From: Sclerotinia nivalis
Taxonomy: Eukaryota > Ascomycota > Leotiomycetes > Helotiales > Sclerotiniaceae
Assembly: GCA_029531795.1 (NCBI GenBank)
Contig: JAPEIS010000009.1
Coordinates: forward strand, 1,860,001-1,924,000
DNA length: 64,000 nt
Direction: 5' to 3'
Position 1 is the first letter of the stretch; the number at the start of each line of letters is the position of its first letter. The translations under genes were made by a program, and so were the position numbers. The notes under the pieces were generated by a model that did no database searches, was not told the DNA's origin, and worked only from the letters and a program-made list of their open reading frames with translations. Of the stretch, positions 44,991 through 56,276 are shown piece after piece.

Positions 44991-45302
44991 TGTTACGAGG
45001 TTTGCCGTCTAGATCACGTGGAAGTGTTCTAGGCTCTCGAGATGGTTTATAACTAGGCGTCAAGCAGGGACTTAAGTAACAATAATAATGGTTGCAATTC
45101 GTAACTAATAATAGAGTATACTAAATGATTGATCTTGAACACGAAGTTCTACAATAAGGAAACCTATCTTGTTTATATAGACCTTCGTATTCTGTGTAAT
45201 CTCTGTTTTGGAGCGATGGAGCTGAGGAGCGAAGGCCAAGGCTCGCTCCCCCACGTGACTTCTTGTCATATGATGCCAAGCCTGTGAAGTCTCGACGTAA
45301 CA
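44991..45302 (-). repeat. Solo LTR, family 1 (312 bp), TSD TTTAC
   Basis: TGTTACG...CGTAACA with TTTAC on both sides (44986-44990, 45303-45307). U3 type like the copy at 33419. Ends 91 bp before the RBR gene start codon. Confidence 0.95.
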
Positions 45303-45393
45303 TTTACGCACTTCAATTATAAACTTTCAACTTTCAGCCATCAACCACAAACTCTCCAGTCTGCATCTGGTGGCTGCACCCAGTGTATCCAAG

Positions 45394-46869
45394 ATGGACT
45401 GCATACTCGCTGGCAATTATTGCTTTGGGGGTATTGATTATGAGTCCTTGAAATTGATTATCCAGCTTCAGCTTGAAGATATCGAGTACTCATCTTCCAA
45501 GGGCAAAGGTCGCGCCGATGGTGTATCCGACATTTCTTTTGCATTCAACCTTCAAAAGGAGGAATTGGAAAAGACTGTGTTGTTTCTGTCTGATCAGCGT
45601 ATGACGAGAAGTATTGCACTGGCCGTACAAGCTGATGGGGATGTTTTGACTGAGACGGTATCACGCGATGACAGTTCTGCGAGAGACCACGCGATGGCCC
45701 TGCAATTATATCGGGGTCCTCACCTAGCGGATATTACACCAGAGCCTCCCACGATGACTCCACCGCATACACAGATCTTGAACGAAGAGGTCTTGCAAAA
45801 ACTTCAAATATTGTACATCTCTGGCGTCGACTCCAAAGATGACAATGCAGCAGAGTTAGATGAAACAAATAGCAGCTCATTAGCTGATTCACTTGTAGAA
45901 TCCTCTACTTGGGCAGCCTCTCGATCCGTATGTTTCAGGAAAACATCAACAACATGTGTTATTTGCCGCGATGAGATAAACTTCTGCGATGCAGCCCGAG
46001 TTCCTGGTTCATGCCGTCACGAATATTGTCGCGCCTGCCTTGAGCAACTTTTCCACTTATCAATGAGTGATGAATCACTCTTTCCGCCCCGCTGCTGCAA
46101 CGAACCGATTACTGTCGCCAGTGTACGTCTTTTCCTCACAATTGATATCGTACGCGCTTTCGAAAAGAAGAAGATCGAGTTTGAGACACCAAATAGAATT
46201 TATTGCTGCTCCAAGCCTTGCTCAGCTTTCATCCATCCATCAAAAATCACTAACAAAATAGCTACCTGTGATGACTGCGGCACGCGAACTCACACTTTGT
46301 GTAAGCTGGAGGCACATCTCGGAGATTGCTCGAATGACACAGCCTTGCAGGAGGTTTTGGACCTTGCTAGAGACAGAGGTTGGCAAAGATGTTATTCTTG
46401 CTGGGGCATGGTAGAGCTTGAACATGGATGCAATCACATGAAGTAAGTCTCTCTATCCTTACACTACCTCTTGGTCTTGTAAATATACGCTGATGCACCG
46501 AATTATAGATGTCGATGCGGCGCCACGTTCTGTTACACCTGTGGGCTCAAATGGAAAACCTGCAGATGTCCACAGTGGCACGAGGATCAACTATTAGCCC
46601 GCGCAACTGAAATTGTCAACCGCAGACCTGGTCATCAACTACTCGAGCGTCCTTATCAGGCCATCGGACAAGGATCTGCAATTAATGCTCAAATTGCGAT
46701 AGCTGCGCAAAATCTTCGAGAAAACCATGCGTGTGAGCACAGCACATGGCGGAAAATACAAGGAACTCACCAATGCGAAACTTGCCATGAAAGTCTAAAT
46801 CAATTCATCTTTGCGTGTCGTCAGTGTGAAATTATGGCTTGCATGAGATGCAGACTTAACAGGTTGTGA
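45394..46869 (+). CDS. RBR-type E3 ubiquitin ligase (469 aa, 2 exons)
   Basis: Exon 1 is 45394-46442, intron 46443-46508 (66 bp), exon 2 46509-46869; total 470 codons. The start MDCILAGNYCFGG with ESLKLIIQLQLEDIE is typical of fungal RBR proteins. RING1 begins at Cys188 (CVICRDE...CRHEYCRACLEQLF...PPRCC). The IBR domain has YCCSKPCSAFIHPSKI and IATCDDCGTRTHTLC. RING2 (CYSCWGMVELEHGCNHMK joined to CRCGATFCYTCG) contains the GCNHM segment with the expected catalytic Cys, and the intron splits this segment. RBR ligases pass ubiquitin through that Cys, like Parkin and HHARI. All ligand cysteines seem present. The solo LTR upstream may now supply or disturb the promoter. Confidence 0.92.
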
Positions 46870-47592
46870 TGGGAACGAATCTTGAGGGGAAGTTTAATGG
46901 TGTATAAATATAGTTGCTTCGTTCAGGAGGCTGCTAGTACTGACATGTTACCTTTTGCCTTTGATTGGGATTCCGGGTTGAGAACCACATTTGTACCTAG
47001 CATTTTGGTCATTGAATAGGATCATGGAGATTTATCGACGAACATTCCGAGTTGCTCGAGAAATTCGTCGATAATAATCAAATACTTCAAGAATTACTTT
47101 TTTTTTCTATGCTTTTAGTGATATGGTCTTGAACTTACTACGATGTTCTATTGTGACATGGAAGCTGAATGTCGAATATTACGTCTCATTAGCCCAGAAC
47201 ACTCCACCCTTCATTAATAATTACTTATTGGGGAGGTTCAGTGAAGTTACATCGCAGGCATGAAATTGAGGTCCTCAGAAGCTCACGCTTTTGGTAGCTT
47301 TGAATTTACCCGTAGTAAAGTGTCGTTCAATTGACGTATATGCCTTCAGAAAAACTCATCTCCCACAAGCCCAAATTAAAATGGTTCCCATCAACCGCAA
47401 GAAACCTTCTCCTTGTTTTCACACTAAGAATGATACCACCGAGCTTAATAAAACTTCAAAACAATCAGTATGTCTAGCCATCGTCATGCTGAACAATAAC
47501 CACCTCCCATCTCATCAAAAGCACCTGCAAGTCGCATTCTCCACAACCGAATCCAACATCCCTCCAAAACAAAAAGCCGCATCACTACCCAT
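46870..47592. other. Intergenic between converging genes
   Basis: No supported gene; a 101-codon plus-strand ORF at 47291-47596 overlaps the next gene's 3' side and has no domain. Confidence 0.4.
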
Positions 47593-48837
47593 CTAATCAC
47601 TCCGACTAAGCTGCCTCTCCCTAACCATCCACTCCGCCCCCTCCAACCTCTGAATCGCCTCATCAAACGCACCTAACAACTCCTCCAAATGCTCCTCCCC
47701 AAATCCTCTCCACTTTTCCTTCTCCCCACCCCAATTCAACAAGTGAATCGTAGACAAAAATACACCATAAATCCCATCTGCTCTCTTCAAAATACTAATT
47801 GCTTTCTCTCTTACATCTTCCAGCTCGTCTACTGGCGCACTTCTAAATCTCTTTTCGCCCCAAAGCCTCTTTGGCCATTTTTCTTGAACTTCTTTCATTT
47901 TGGCTGGTAATCCTCCCGTGGGTCCTCCTTTCGTGGATGTGAGTCTGTAACTCAATTCCGGGATTGTAGTTGCCCGCCATGTGGATATGTAATTTTGGAT
48001 ATTCCCCGTGATATTCACAAAATTCTTTCCCTCGAAGTGTGCTTTTGACTCATAAGGATCATCCAACAACAATCTTTTTCCCAGGCTTTTCCACCACATT
48101 CCTTTTCTCTCCTTTGCTTCCACTTCCTTCAATCTATCCAATTCATCCTGAAATACCGAGCGCGAGGATTGTACTTGTTCCTTAACATTCGTAACCGCTT
48201 CATCTCTCGACTCTGCAAAGGATTCCCATCCAAAATCAATAGCTTCTAGTTCCACCAATAAAATATGCATTGGCCTAGCAAACGGATCATTACTATCAAC
48301 ATGTTTATTATAAAAATCTCTCAAATCAGTCCCTGCATCTCGAAATGCACCAGGGATACTTTCGATTAAATATCCATCGTCAACCGTTTCGGAGAAACCG
48401 CTAGCTATTTTTAATACATCGGATATGTATGCGAGATTATTTCGACTGGTTATCGCATTATCTTTTGCGATTAAAAATATTAAGCTGGTATAAACGAGAG
48501 CGGCAAGCAAGAATTTAAAACTATGTCGCAAAAACCATCTTCTGGATGTATCCCAAAATTCGAGGATGTAAACTCCGGTTTTGGAAGCCCGGAATTTGGA
48601 AAGCCAGGCTGGGGTTTGGATATTTGATAGGGAGAAAGATTTGGGTCGGAGTTTTTGGGAGAGTGATTTATGTTGGGAGGATTGAGAGGTGGATGGGTTC
48701 GATGAGGAATCTTTTAGTGAGGGCTTGGAGGGTTTTTTGAGGGAGGATTTGAGAAATGTGCGGTTGACGGGAGATGCGGATTTTTGGGATGACATGCTTG
48801 TTGGTCTGCTTCGTGGAAATGCGGTTTTATCGGCCAT
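47593..48837 (-). CDS. Single-pass membrane protein of unknown function (414 aa)
   Basis: Intronless. Residues 1-80 are Ser/Lys/Pro-rich and basic, likely disordered and cytosolic. One hydrophobic span lies near residues 106-124 (FKFLLAALVYTSLIFLIA). The remaining 290 residues are helical and charged, with a probable coiled-coil region (SRSVFQDELDRLKEVEAKER) and a Trp-rich end (WPKRLWGEKRF). With no signal peptide and a basic N-side, the C-terminal part probably faces a lumen or the outside. I do not recognise the family. Confidence 0.75.
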   Translation of the reverse strand: MADKTAFPRSRPTSMSSQKSASPVNRTFLKSSLKKPSKPSLKDSSSNPSTSQSSQHKSLSQKLRPKSFSLSNIQTPAWLSKFRASKTGVYILEFWDTSRRWFLRHSFKFLLAALVYTSLIFLIAKDNAITSRNNLAYISDVLKIASGFSETVDDGYLIESIPGAFRDAGTDLRDFYNKHVDSNDPFARPMHILLVELEAIDFGWESFAESRDEAVTNVKEQVQSSRSVFQDELDRLKEVEAKERKGMWWKSLGKRLLLDDPYESKAHFEGKNFVNITGNIQNYISTWRATTIPELSYRLTSTKGGPTGGLPAKMKEVQEKWPKRLWGEKRFRSAPVDELEDVREKAISILKRADGIYGVFLSTIHLLNWGGEKEKWRGFGEEHLEELLGAFDEAIQRLEGAEWMVRERQLSRSD

Positions 48838-49137
48838 TTTTGTAGGTTCCGGTAAGTGTACTTTTGGTTTACAGGGAGATATGAATAGAAGCTATTCAGT
48901 CAATTAACTTCATTGATTCGAGAGCTATGGTACGTCAAGAGCTCAGTTGTCGTGAAAGTAAAAGGTAGCTTACTCGACACTCATGTAATTAGATAGAGGT
49001 AATACTCAAACAGGAGAAAGGATTTCATCAAAGCCAACACAAAGAATCTCACTTGAGGTTCTCCTTGCGGAACACATTGTGAAGGTCTTTGGATGAATTG
49101 GAGCTCGGTGAACAAAGGGCAAGATGGAGAGAAGCAT
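48838..49137. other. Intergenic, promoter of the membrane-protein gene
   Basis: No gene or repeat recognised. Confidence 0.4.
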
Positions 49138-49330
49138 ACATCTAACCTTTCATACTACAAAAACACTTAAAAACACGGGTGGTCAATGCACACCTATGAA
49201 CTGTTTTTTTTTTAAATATCATGTGTAACCTTTCGAAATTCTTTAAATTTAGTACAAATCGAGAAATAATAATAGTAAAAAAATTATAAGAATTAGGGCT
49301 TTCAAATGATATAATTATTCCTCCGGAGGA
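49138..49330 (-). repeat. About 200-bp non-coding dispersed repeat, copy 2
   Basis: Inverted match to 31290-31493. It lies about 220 bp downstream of tRNA-Glu. Confidence 0.7.
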
Positions 49331-49547
49331 CGAGCTGCGAGGTAGGTTTTGAGGTGCTTTAAAAAATCATTCGAGGAGTGGCATTCCATAAATTCTATAT
49401 CTATACAACTCCACTTTCAATCTTCCCATCTTCTTTCCTCTCCACCCAAAAAAAAAAAAGACTTTCCCCCCGCTATTTCACCTATCCCCCCAAAAAAACC
49501 AGCAACCACAAATCACAAACCCCCAAAAAAAAACCAAAAAGAATGTT

Positions 49548-49650
49548 TCCGAATCCGGGAATCGAACCCGGGGCTACTCGGGCAGGTCATGTGGTTTTTG
49601 ATCACGTGATTACTGAAAGCGAGTTATGTTAACCCCTACACTAATTCGGA
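49548..49650 (-). tRNA. tRNA-Glu (anticodon TTC) with 32-bp intron
   Basis: Acceptor stem TCCGAAT pairs with ATTCGGA. D-arm contains TAGTGTAGGGGTTAACAT. The anticodon stem ACTCG/CGAGT closes the loop CTTTCA-C with TTC anticodon. The intron (49582-49613) sits one base 3' of the anticodon as expected. The T-arm CCGGGTTCGATTCCCGG holds the B box. Terminator-like A-runs (T-runs on the gene strand) follow at 49523-49533. Total 103 bp, 71 bp mature before CCA. Confidence 0.93.
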
Positions 49651-49952
49651 TGGGTGGTTTTTGATGGAGGAGGGGGTAGGGTTTGGGAATATATTTAGTG
49701 TGGTATTTGTTTGAGATGTAGGGAAAAGAACGACCAAGGAAAAGAAGATAGGGAAAAGGAGATAGGAGATAGGGAAACAAATAGCAGATTAGAAACAATA
49801 GATGGATAGAGGAAGAGTAGAGGAGGGAATCTAAATGACTAAAATATATAATATAAATAAAACAAATAAACTCAACACCAATTATCCTATTCAATTCTAC
49901 AATTCTATTCCTCTCTCTCTCCCCCCCTTTCCTTCCCTCTTATCTTTCTTAA

Positions 49953-50115
49953 TATCACGGTAAGGGAAAAGGTATGTGTAGGTTTGATCTATTGTTGTAT
50001 TACGAGGAGGAGAAGAAGGTCAAGGAGGTGACCTGACTATATAGAAGTGAGTGTATGCATGTGTGCCTAAGGTACACATGATTATGTGTAGGTGAAGGGA
50101 GATGAATCCGTAACA
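49953..50115 (-). repeat. E1 3' LTR (163 bp)
   Basis: Direct repeat of 63102-63264, the same length, about 90% identical by eye. Its outer flank is CTTAA. Confidence 0.93.
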
Positions 50116-50116
50116 G

Positions 50117-50329
50117 TATCACGGAGGCAGCAGACAGGATAACAGAAATCACTTTTATTGATAAGATGTAGCTCGAAGAGCTACGTTTCTATAGAAGGAA
50201 CGGTTCCTTAAATACATTTATGTGTAGTGCTAGCCCCGACCGGGGCTAGCCTACATTTATCCGAGGTCCGACTTTTATGGGTCGGAACCCGAGCGGTCTC
50301 TGTATACTATATACGGGGACCCCGTGATA
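50117..50329 (-). repeat. E2 3' LTR (213 bp)
   Basis: TATCACGG...CCGTGATA; carries the same chain of hairpins as the copies at 55542 and 56064. Confidence 0.93.
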
Positions 50330-50341
50330 GTACCCCCTTTC

Positions 50342-53300
50342 TTAGGGTCGAGCTCCGTTGAGACGATTAGGGGGATTAGGTTTATTCGGATAACGATGGT
50401 GATAATTACGGATCAGTTCTTGAGTATTCTTCAAATACTTTGTAGGTTTTTCGGTAGATGTATTATAGTCTATCTATTGGACAGTATACTTCAGGTGGGG
50501 GTCATTACGGCTTCGACGTTCTTATCGGGAATCCAGGATTTCCTCTACATCGAATTGTTCAATACCTTCAACTTCGATAGAAGGGGGAGGCGGGTTGCGT
50601 TGATCGGGGACAGGGTTATCATTGACGGGATATAATAGATTAACATGAAAGATTGGGTGATTTCTTATAGAAGCAGGAAGCTTTAGTTCGTAAGTGTACA
50701 AGTCTATACTCTTCAGAATTCGAAAGGGATTTAAGTTCTTTCAATCTAGTTTCTTCTGGGGACGAAGAGTTTGGATATTCTTAGTATTAAGCCAGACTAA
50801 ATCTCCAGGTTGGTATCGATGGGTAGGCGAACGATGGAAATCGGTATTCTTCGAATAGCGGGTTTGATTAGCGGTCAATTCGGTCTTTAGGTGATCGACG
50901 ATTGATTTCATCTTTTTGACGAATTCCTCAGCGTCCAGGACTCCAGAGCGATCGGAGAGTGTAACGGGTTCGAAACCCATTCGGGAATAGAAACTGTAAT
51001 TGGCAAAGAACGGCAATAGGCGGGAGCTTTCGGATTAGACAGAGTTAATCGAGAATTCGGCGATCGGTAGTTATTCGGATCAGTCGTTCTGTAGGTAGGA
51101 TATATATGAGCGAAGGTATTATTCGAGCATTGTGTTCGCCCTTTTCGTTTGTCCATCAGTTTCAGGATGATAAGCTGTCGACAGCTTCGAAACAGTATTT
51201 AGTTGTTTACAGATATGCTTCCAAAAGTCAGAGATAAACTGAGCTCTACGATCGGATATAATGATCTGTGGCAGGCTGTGGAGCTTTTATATATGCTTCA
51301 GGAATAGACAGGAGATTTCTTCGGAGTTACAGGTTCCTTGACAAAGTAGGAAATGCTTCATTTTGGTCAATCGATCGATTACAACAAATATTGTATCGTA
51401 CCCAGAGCTTTTCGGAAGATAAGTGATGAAATCGATTGAAATATCTTTTCAGGCTTGTTGCAGGATCGGGAAAGGGTGTAAGACTCTTTCTTGTCTTTTA
51501 CGGTTCGGGGCGGTTCGGTGGCAATTATGATAATTGTGCATTCAACGAGAGATGTAGTCGTAATATCCAGGCCAATAGTAGTTTCGGGAAAGCAATTCGA
51601 AGGTATAGATACGATGCAGGTATCTGGCAACAGAGGAATTGTGGATCATTCGGAGGAGCTTTGCTTTCAGAGGATCGTAGTTAGGAATATAAAGCTTTTT
51701 ATGATAATATAATAGGTCATTATTCACAATATATTCAGATAACGTGATATGTGGGTATCTAGCAGCATTCTTTTTTAAAGCCTTTAAGATCGATAGCGGA
51801 AGCGGATCGGACAGGTAAGTTTCAGCGAGCAGGGGTTTCAGTTCTTCAGGGGGTTCCAATTGTATAGATTCAGGCAATTGGATAGGGATTGGGTTATCGG
51901 GTATCGTAGATGATTCAGGTTTACAGGTAGGTAATCCAGGTTCGCGGATAGATGGTTCGGGATTGCGGATAGACGATGGGGTATCGGTATGGGTTTGGTT
52001 ATGGGTTGTAATTGCGAAACGGATTTTCTTTTTTGGTTTAACAATAGGAAACAGATCTGTATTTAGATTTTCGGTTTTCAGAACAGTCTGATTTTGATGA
52101 AGGAGGCGTTTATCCCCTTCTTTAGGCAAATCCTCTGATCTCCTGGTCAAAGCATCAGGTTTCGCTTCTTGCTTTCCGGGACGGTATGTAATCTTGAAAT
52201 TGAAACGGGACAGAAATTCAGATCAGCGGGTTTGACGATGGTTCAATAGTTTTGTTGTTGTAAAGTACTCCAGATTCTTATGGTCCGTGATGACTTTGAT
52301 TGGGGAAGAGGCATCTTTTAATTTGGGTTGCCATTCTTCGAAACAATGGATAATTGCCAGTAATTCTTTATTATAAATCTTGTAGTTATATTCTGTAATC
52401 GAATGCTTTTTTGAGAAATATGTAATAGGTTTCAGAATCCTATTGTTATTGTATTGGGAAAGGATTCCAGCAGATATATAATCCAATGTATCTGTTTTTA
52501 GGATTATATCCTTCTCCCAATCGAAAGAGGCTAATACAGGTGCTGTTGTAAATGTGGCTTTCAGATTCGAGAACGATTTCTTATAATCAGGATTCCATTG
52601 GAAGGCTATATCCTTTTTGGTCAGATTTATCATCGGGCGAATGATCGAGGAGAAGTCGTGAATAAAATATCGATAGAAATTGCTAAATCTTATAAACATT
52701 TGTACATCCATCAGATTCTTCGGCGTTTTCCAATCAATTATCGTCTTAATCTTGGCTGGGTCCATTCGGATCCCCTTTCGGCCTATAATTAGGCCCAGGA
52801 ATTTCGTTTCAGGTTTCAGGAATTCGCATTTCGATAGATTGGTATATAATCTGGCTTTCCGTAAAGCATTTAGTACCTTTTATATATGCTTTATATGTTC
52901 AGAATAGATCTTGCTATAAATCAGAATATCATTCAGGTAAGTAGTATAGAATATATTCAGATATTCTTTTAAAGTATCGTTGATAAATCGTTGGAACGTT
53001 GCTGGGGCTCTGGTCAGCCCGAATAGCATGATTAAGGTTTCGAATAGGCCGAATCGGGTACAGAATGCAGTTAGGTATTCTTGTCCTTCCTTGATTCGGA
53101 TATTATTGAAAGCCGAGATAATATTTATTTTTGTAAAATACTTCATCCCTTTTAGATTATTCAAAAACTCTTTGGTTAAAGGCAATAGGTATCGATCTTT
53201 CACAGACAGGTTATTTAATGCATAATAGTCTATACAGAATCGAAGACCATTATTGGGTTTCTTAACAAATAAGACAAACGAAGTAAAAGCGGAGGAACTC

Positions 53301-54010
53301 AATTGGATAAATCCTTTTGCTAGGTTTTCCCTTAATCATTCTTGCAAAGCTTTCAATTCGTTCTGAGACATTGAATACAGGGCTCCAAATGGTAGCTTAG
53401 CCTTATCTTGCAATCGGATATTATAATCGTATGGATGGTGCGGAGGTAATTTGTCAGCGTTATATAGAGAAAATACATCGATCCACAAACGGAATTCAGC
53501 AGGCAGGTCTTCGGGAGCAGGGTCTTCTTTTTTCTTCAGGATTCGGTTTATCAAATCGATACTAGCTTGGAATATCTTGTAGCCTCGACGGGCGTATATC
53601 GAGCAAGTTCGGATTGAAACGCTTGCTATATCTCTTTTCTTTAGCGCTTCAAGACGAAACGGTAGATAAACAGGATAGGCTTTGATAAGGATATCGGATA
53701 GGGCTCGGACACTCGATGATTGCGTAAGCATATTACAGGACTTTCGGCAGAACTCGTTATTGAAATGAAAAGTATTGGATGCGAATCCGATATAGGGATC
53801 GTGCTTCTTTAGCTAGGCTAACTTCAGGATAATCGGATAATAAGCTAGTTCAGTAATATAGATTTTCGATTTTTTCTTATAGTGATTATTGATTTGCAGA
53901 TCGGTTAGAATGTAACAATCTATTCGGTTTTCGGGCAGTATTTTTCTGTCGAATCTAATGATTTCGAATGGGATAGGTAATTTGTATGTTGGGAGCTTGA
54001 TAGTTTTCAT
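50342..54010 (-). pseudogene. E2 pol (protease/RT/RNase H/integrase/chromodomain), stop-ridden
   Basis: All open stretches but two lie in one frame (3669 nt, divisible by 3), broken by stops only. Seen in order: protease-region residues near 53813-54010; KLPPHHPYDYNIRLQDKAKL; RT with [22 protein letters not shown] and the catalytic box as YLND instead of YLDD (52929-52937); RNase H with [20 protein letters not shown] and [11 protein letters not shown]; integrase zinc region with RNYYWPGYYDYIS; FFANYSF; and a chromodomain (EQFDVEEILDSR, LKYTV, YPNKP). The TAA at 50342-50344 lies 12 bp from the LTR. The D-to-N change at the RT site and the stops fit G-to-A/C-to-T mutation; it cannot be autonomous. 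Confidence 0.9.
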
Positions 54011-54213
54011 TCAACTTCGGTTTGTGAAAGTATATCTTTTGTATCCGTTATCCATCATAGTGTAAGTAGGATAGGATCGATTAGGTGTTGATAGGACAGT
54101 AACAGATAATATCATCAGATTTGTTCGATTATTTGTTTCTTCAGCGAAAGATAAACCTTGAGTTGCGGCGATGGATAGATGTAATGTGTGCGGGGCTTTT
54201 GTTTGACAACGAC

Positions 54214-55503
54214 TTATACCAGGCAGGTTTCGTTTCCTGAATTCAGGGAACCGGGAAGGGATAGATTGTACGGTGATATAGCATACGATTGAATCTGGGC
54301 GGAAGACGGAACAAAGGATAGCGGGGCAAGACTGATAAGGCTAGCTCTAGTTTGCACAGGACGATTATCTAGGAACGGGCAATCTTTCACACAGTGATCG
54401 GTAGACCCACAACGGAAGTATTCCCTTCGTTTGCGTTTATTAGTATATCTTTGGGAATTGAGATCCATTGGATCTTCAGTAGGTATAGTCGTAGCGGGAG
54501 CAGCAGATCGGATAATGGGATTCGGGGACGGAGCGGGGGTACGGTTAACAGGATTCAGGTTTTGAGTAGTAATGCAGGATGGCGGAACGATTGGGTTACA
54601 ATCGAAGTCGATCGATCCTATCAGGTACAAACGGCGATTCTCCAATGTCTGCACGAAAGCGGCGAATGCGTCGGTACTATCTGTAGGGGGTTCAGTGGTA
54701 ACAATCTGGTTCTTCAGTTTATTCGATAGGGCTTGTTCTAATAGGATAATCAGAGTATTATTGTTGTTGGCCATCCCGGCTTCCAATGTTAGTTTTTGGA
54801 ACTTAGTATAGAAGATATGGAACGGTTGGTTCCTCTGTTTCAGATTGATCAGGAATTTCTGGGTCTCGGTTTGTTTGTTCTGGTTTCTATAAGCTCTTTC
54901 CAGTATTTGCAATAGATCCTTATAATCGGCAAGTTTAACAAATTGTTCTTTGATATTATACGGTCGAATTTGCGTAGTAGTAGGTCCAATTAATCTTTCA
55001 GTTATGTAAGTCAGACGGGAATGCAAGGAAGTGAAGCGGTTGGAATTGGTATGCATTTTATTCTGTATTTGATCAACAAATCGATCAAGATCGATTTTCG
55101 TTCCATCAAACGGTGCAGGATCAGGTACCTTCTCACTCAATTAAGGTTTCGATAGAATAGGAACGGCAGTTGGGGTTGTAACAGGAATCAAAGGCGAAGG
55201 GTTGGTTAGATTGGTAGGGGTTGAAACAAGCGGGGCAATGGGGATGGGATAGAGTTGAATCAGATGGGTAATCAATTTATCGTTCTCCTTTTTTTATTGT
55301 ATAAATACAGTTTTCTCGATTTGCAGATCGAAAATAAGCTTTTGAATTGCGGATTGCAGATCGGTCACTTCTGTTTCCATTCTTATATTGAATTTGTAAA
55401 GGGAGGTGAGGTAACGATACCAGATCGCGGTATCATTGGTTACAGCAGTAATGAATTCTTCGGGGGAGCCGGGCTGGCTAGGCGGATGCGGACGGGACAA
55501 CAT
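54214..55503 (-). pseudogene. E2 gag, stop-ridden
   Basis: Start MLSRPHPPSQPGSPEEFITA at 55503, then stops, then the capsid region 54214-55140 (DRFVDQIQNKMHTNSNRF, LEQALSNKLKNQI) in the same frame. It ends with a zinc knuckle where the first ligand is lost (YFRCGSTDHCVKDC; Cys is expected at the Tyr). Confidence 0.88.
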
Positions 55504-55541
55504 TGTAGAAATATCGGTACAGATAGAAGGGAGCTATATAG

Positions 55542-55754
55542 TATCACAAAGGCAGCAGACAGGATAACAGAAATCACTTTTATTGATAAGATATAGTTCG
55601 AAGAGCTACGTTTCTATAGAAGGAATGGTTCCTTAAATACATTTATGTGTAGCGCTAGCCCCGACCGGGGCTAGCCTACACTTATCCGAGGTCCGACTCC
55701 TATGGGTCGGAACCCGAGCGGTCTCCGTATACCATATACGGGGACCCCGTGACA
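55542..55754 (-). repeat. E2 5' LTR (213 bp)
   Basis: TATCACAA...CCGTGACA; same length as the 3' LTR with scattered transitions. Confidence 0.93.
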
Positions 55755-55882
55755 AACAGTACCCCCTTCTCAAGAAACCTATTTGATTCTAAATGGGTAT
55801 TAAAAAATAAAGAAAAATAAAGAAAAAATACAGATCTCTTTCCTCAATTAGATTCTTGAACAAAAAACATATGATATCCTTT

Positions 55883-56028
55883 TATCACGGTGGTGGTAGG
55901 GTGCTTTAAGATATGATGATATTCTACGAAGAAGGAAGAAGGTGCTAGGAAGAGCGCCAACTATATGGGGGATGGGTGCCTTAGGCAGCCATGCAGACTA
56001 GCTAGGAACGGGTTACGAACCCGTGACA
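55883..56028. repeat. Solo LTR, family 6 (146 bp), TSD CCTTT
   Basis: TATCACGG...CCGTGACA ends with perfect CCTTT on both sides (55878-55882, 56029-56033). Inserted in the E1 3' region. Confidence 0.88.
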
Positions 56029-56063
56029 CCTTTAATGATATTATATCCCTTATTGTTATAATA

Positions 56064-56276
56064 TATCACGGAGGCAGCAGACAGGATAACAGAAATCACT
56101 TTTATTGATAAGACGTAGCTCGAAGAGCTACGTTTCTATAGAAGGAACAGTTCCTTAAATACATTTATGTGTAGCGCTAGCCCCGACCGGGGCTAGCCTA
56201 CACTTATCCGAGGTCCGACTCCTATAGGTCGGAACCCGAGCGGTCTCCGTATACCATATACGGGGACCCCGTGACA
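56064..56276 (-). repeat. Solo E2-family LTR (213 bp), TSD TAATA
   Basis: Same length and sequence type as the E2 LTRs; flanked by TAATA (56059-56063, 56277-56281). It is the least mutated copy and shows six hairpins: 56113-56133, 56144-56154, 56169-56203, about 56213-56232, 56247-56263 and 56260-56272. Confidence 0.94.

Larger units (their letters stand above)
50117..55754 (-). mobile_element. E2: complete Ty3/Gypsy chromovirus inside E1, TSD AACAG
   Basis: Two 213-bp LTRs (50117-50329, 55542-55754) enclose gag and pol on the minus strand; AACAG flanks both ends (50112-50116, 55755-55759) and overlaps the last bases of the E1 LTR. Polypurine tract AAGAAAGGGGGTAC abuts the left (3') LTR. The order gag, protease, RT, RNase H, integrase, chromodomain is that of chromoviruses. 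Total 5638 bp. Confidence 0.95.

Noticed and set aside
50168..50329. Hairpins near 50.2 kb considered as bacterial-type terminators or an RNA gene
   Set aside because: They recur in every LTR of the E2 family and end in TG/CA-type LTR boundaries, so they belong to the retrotransposon.
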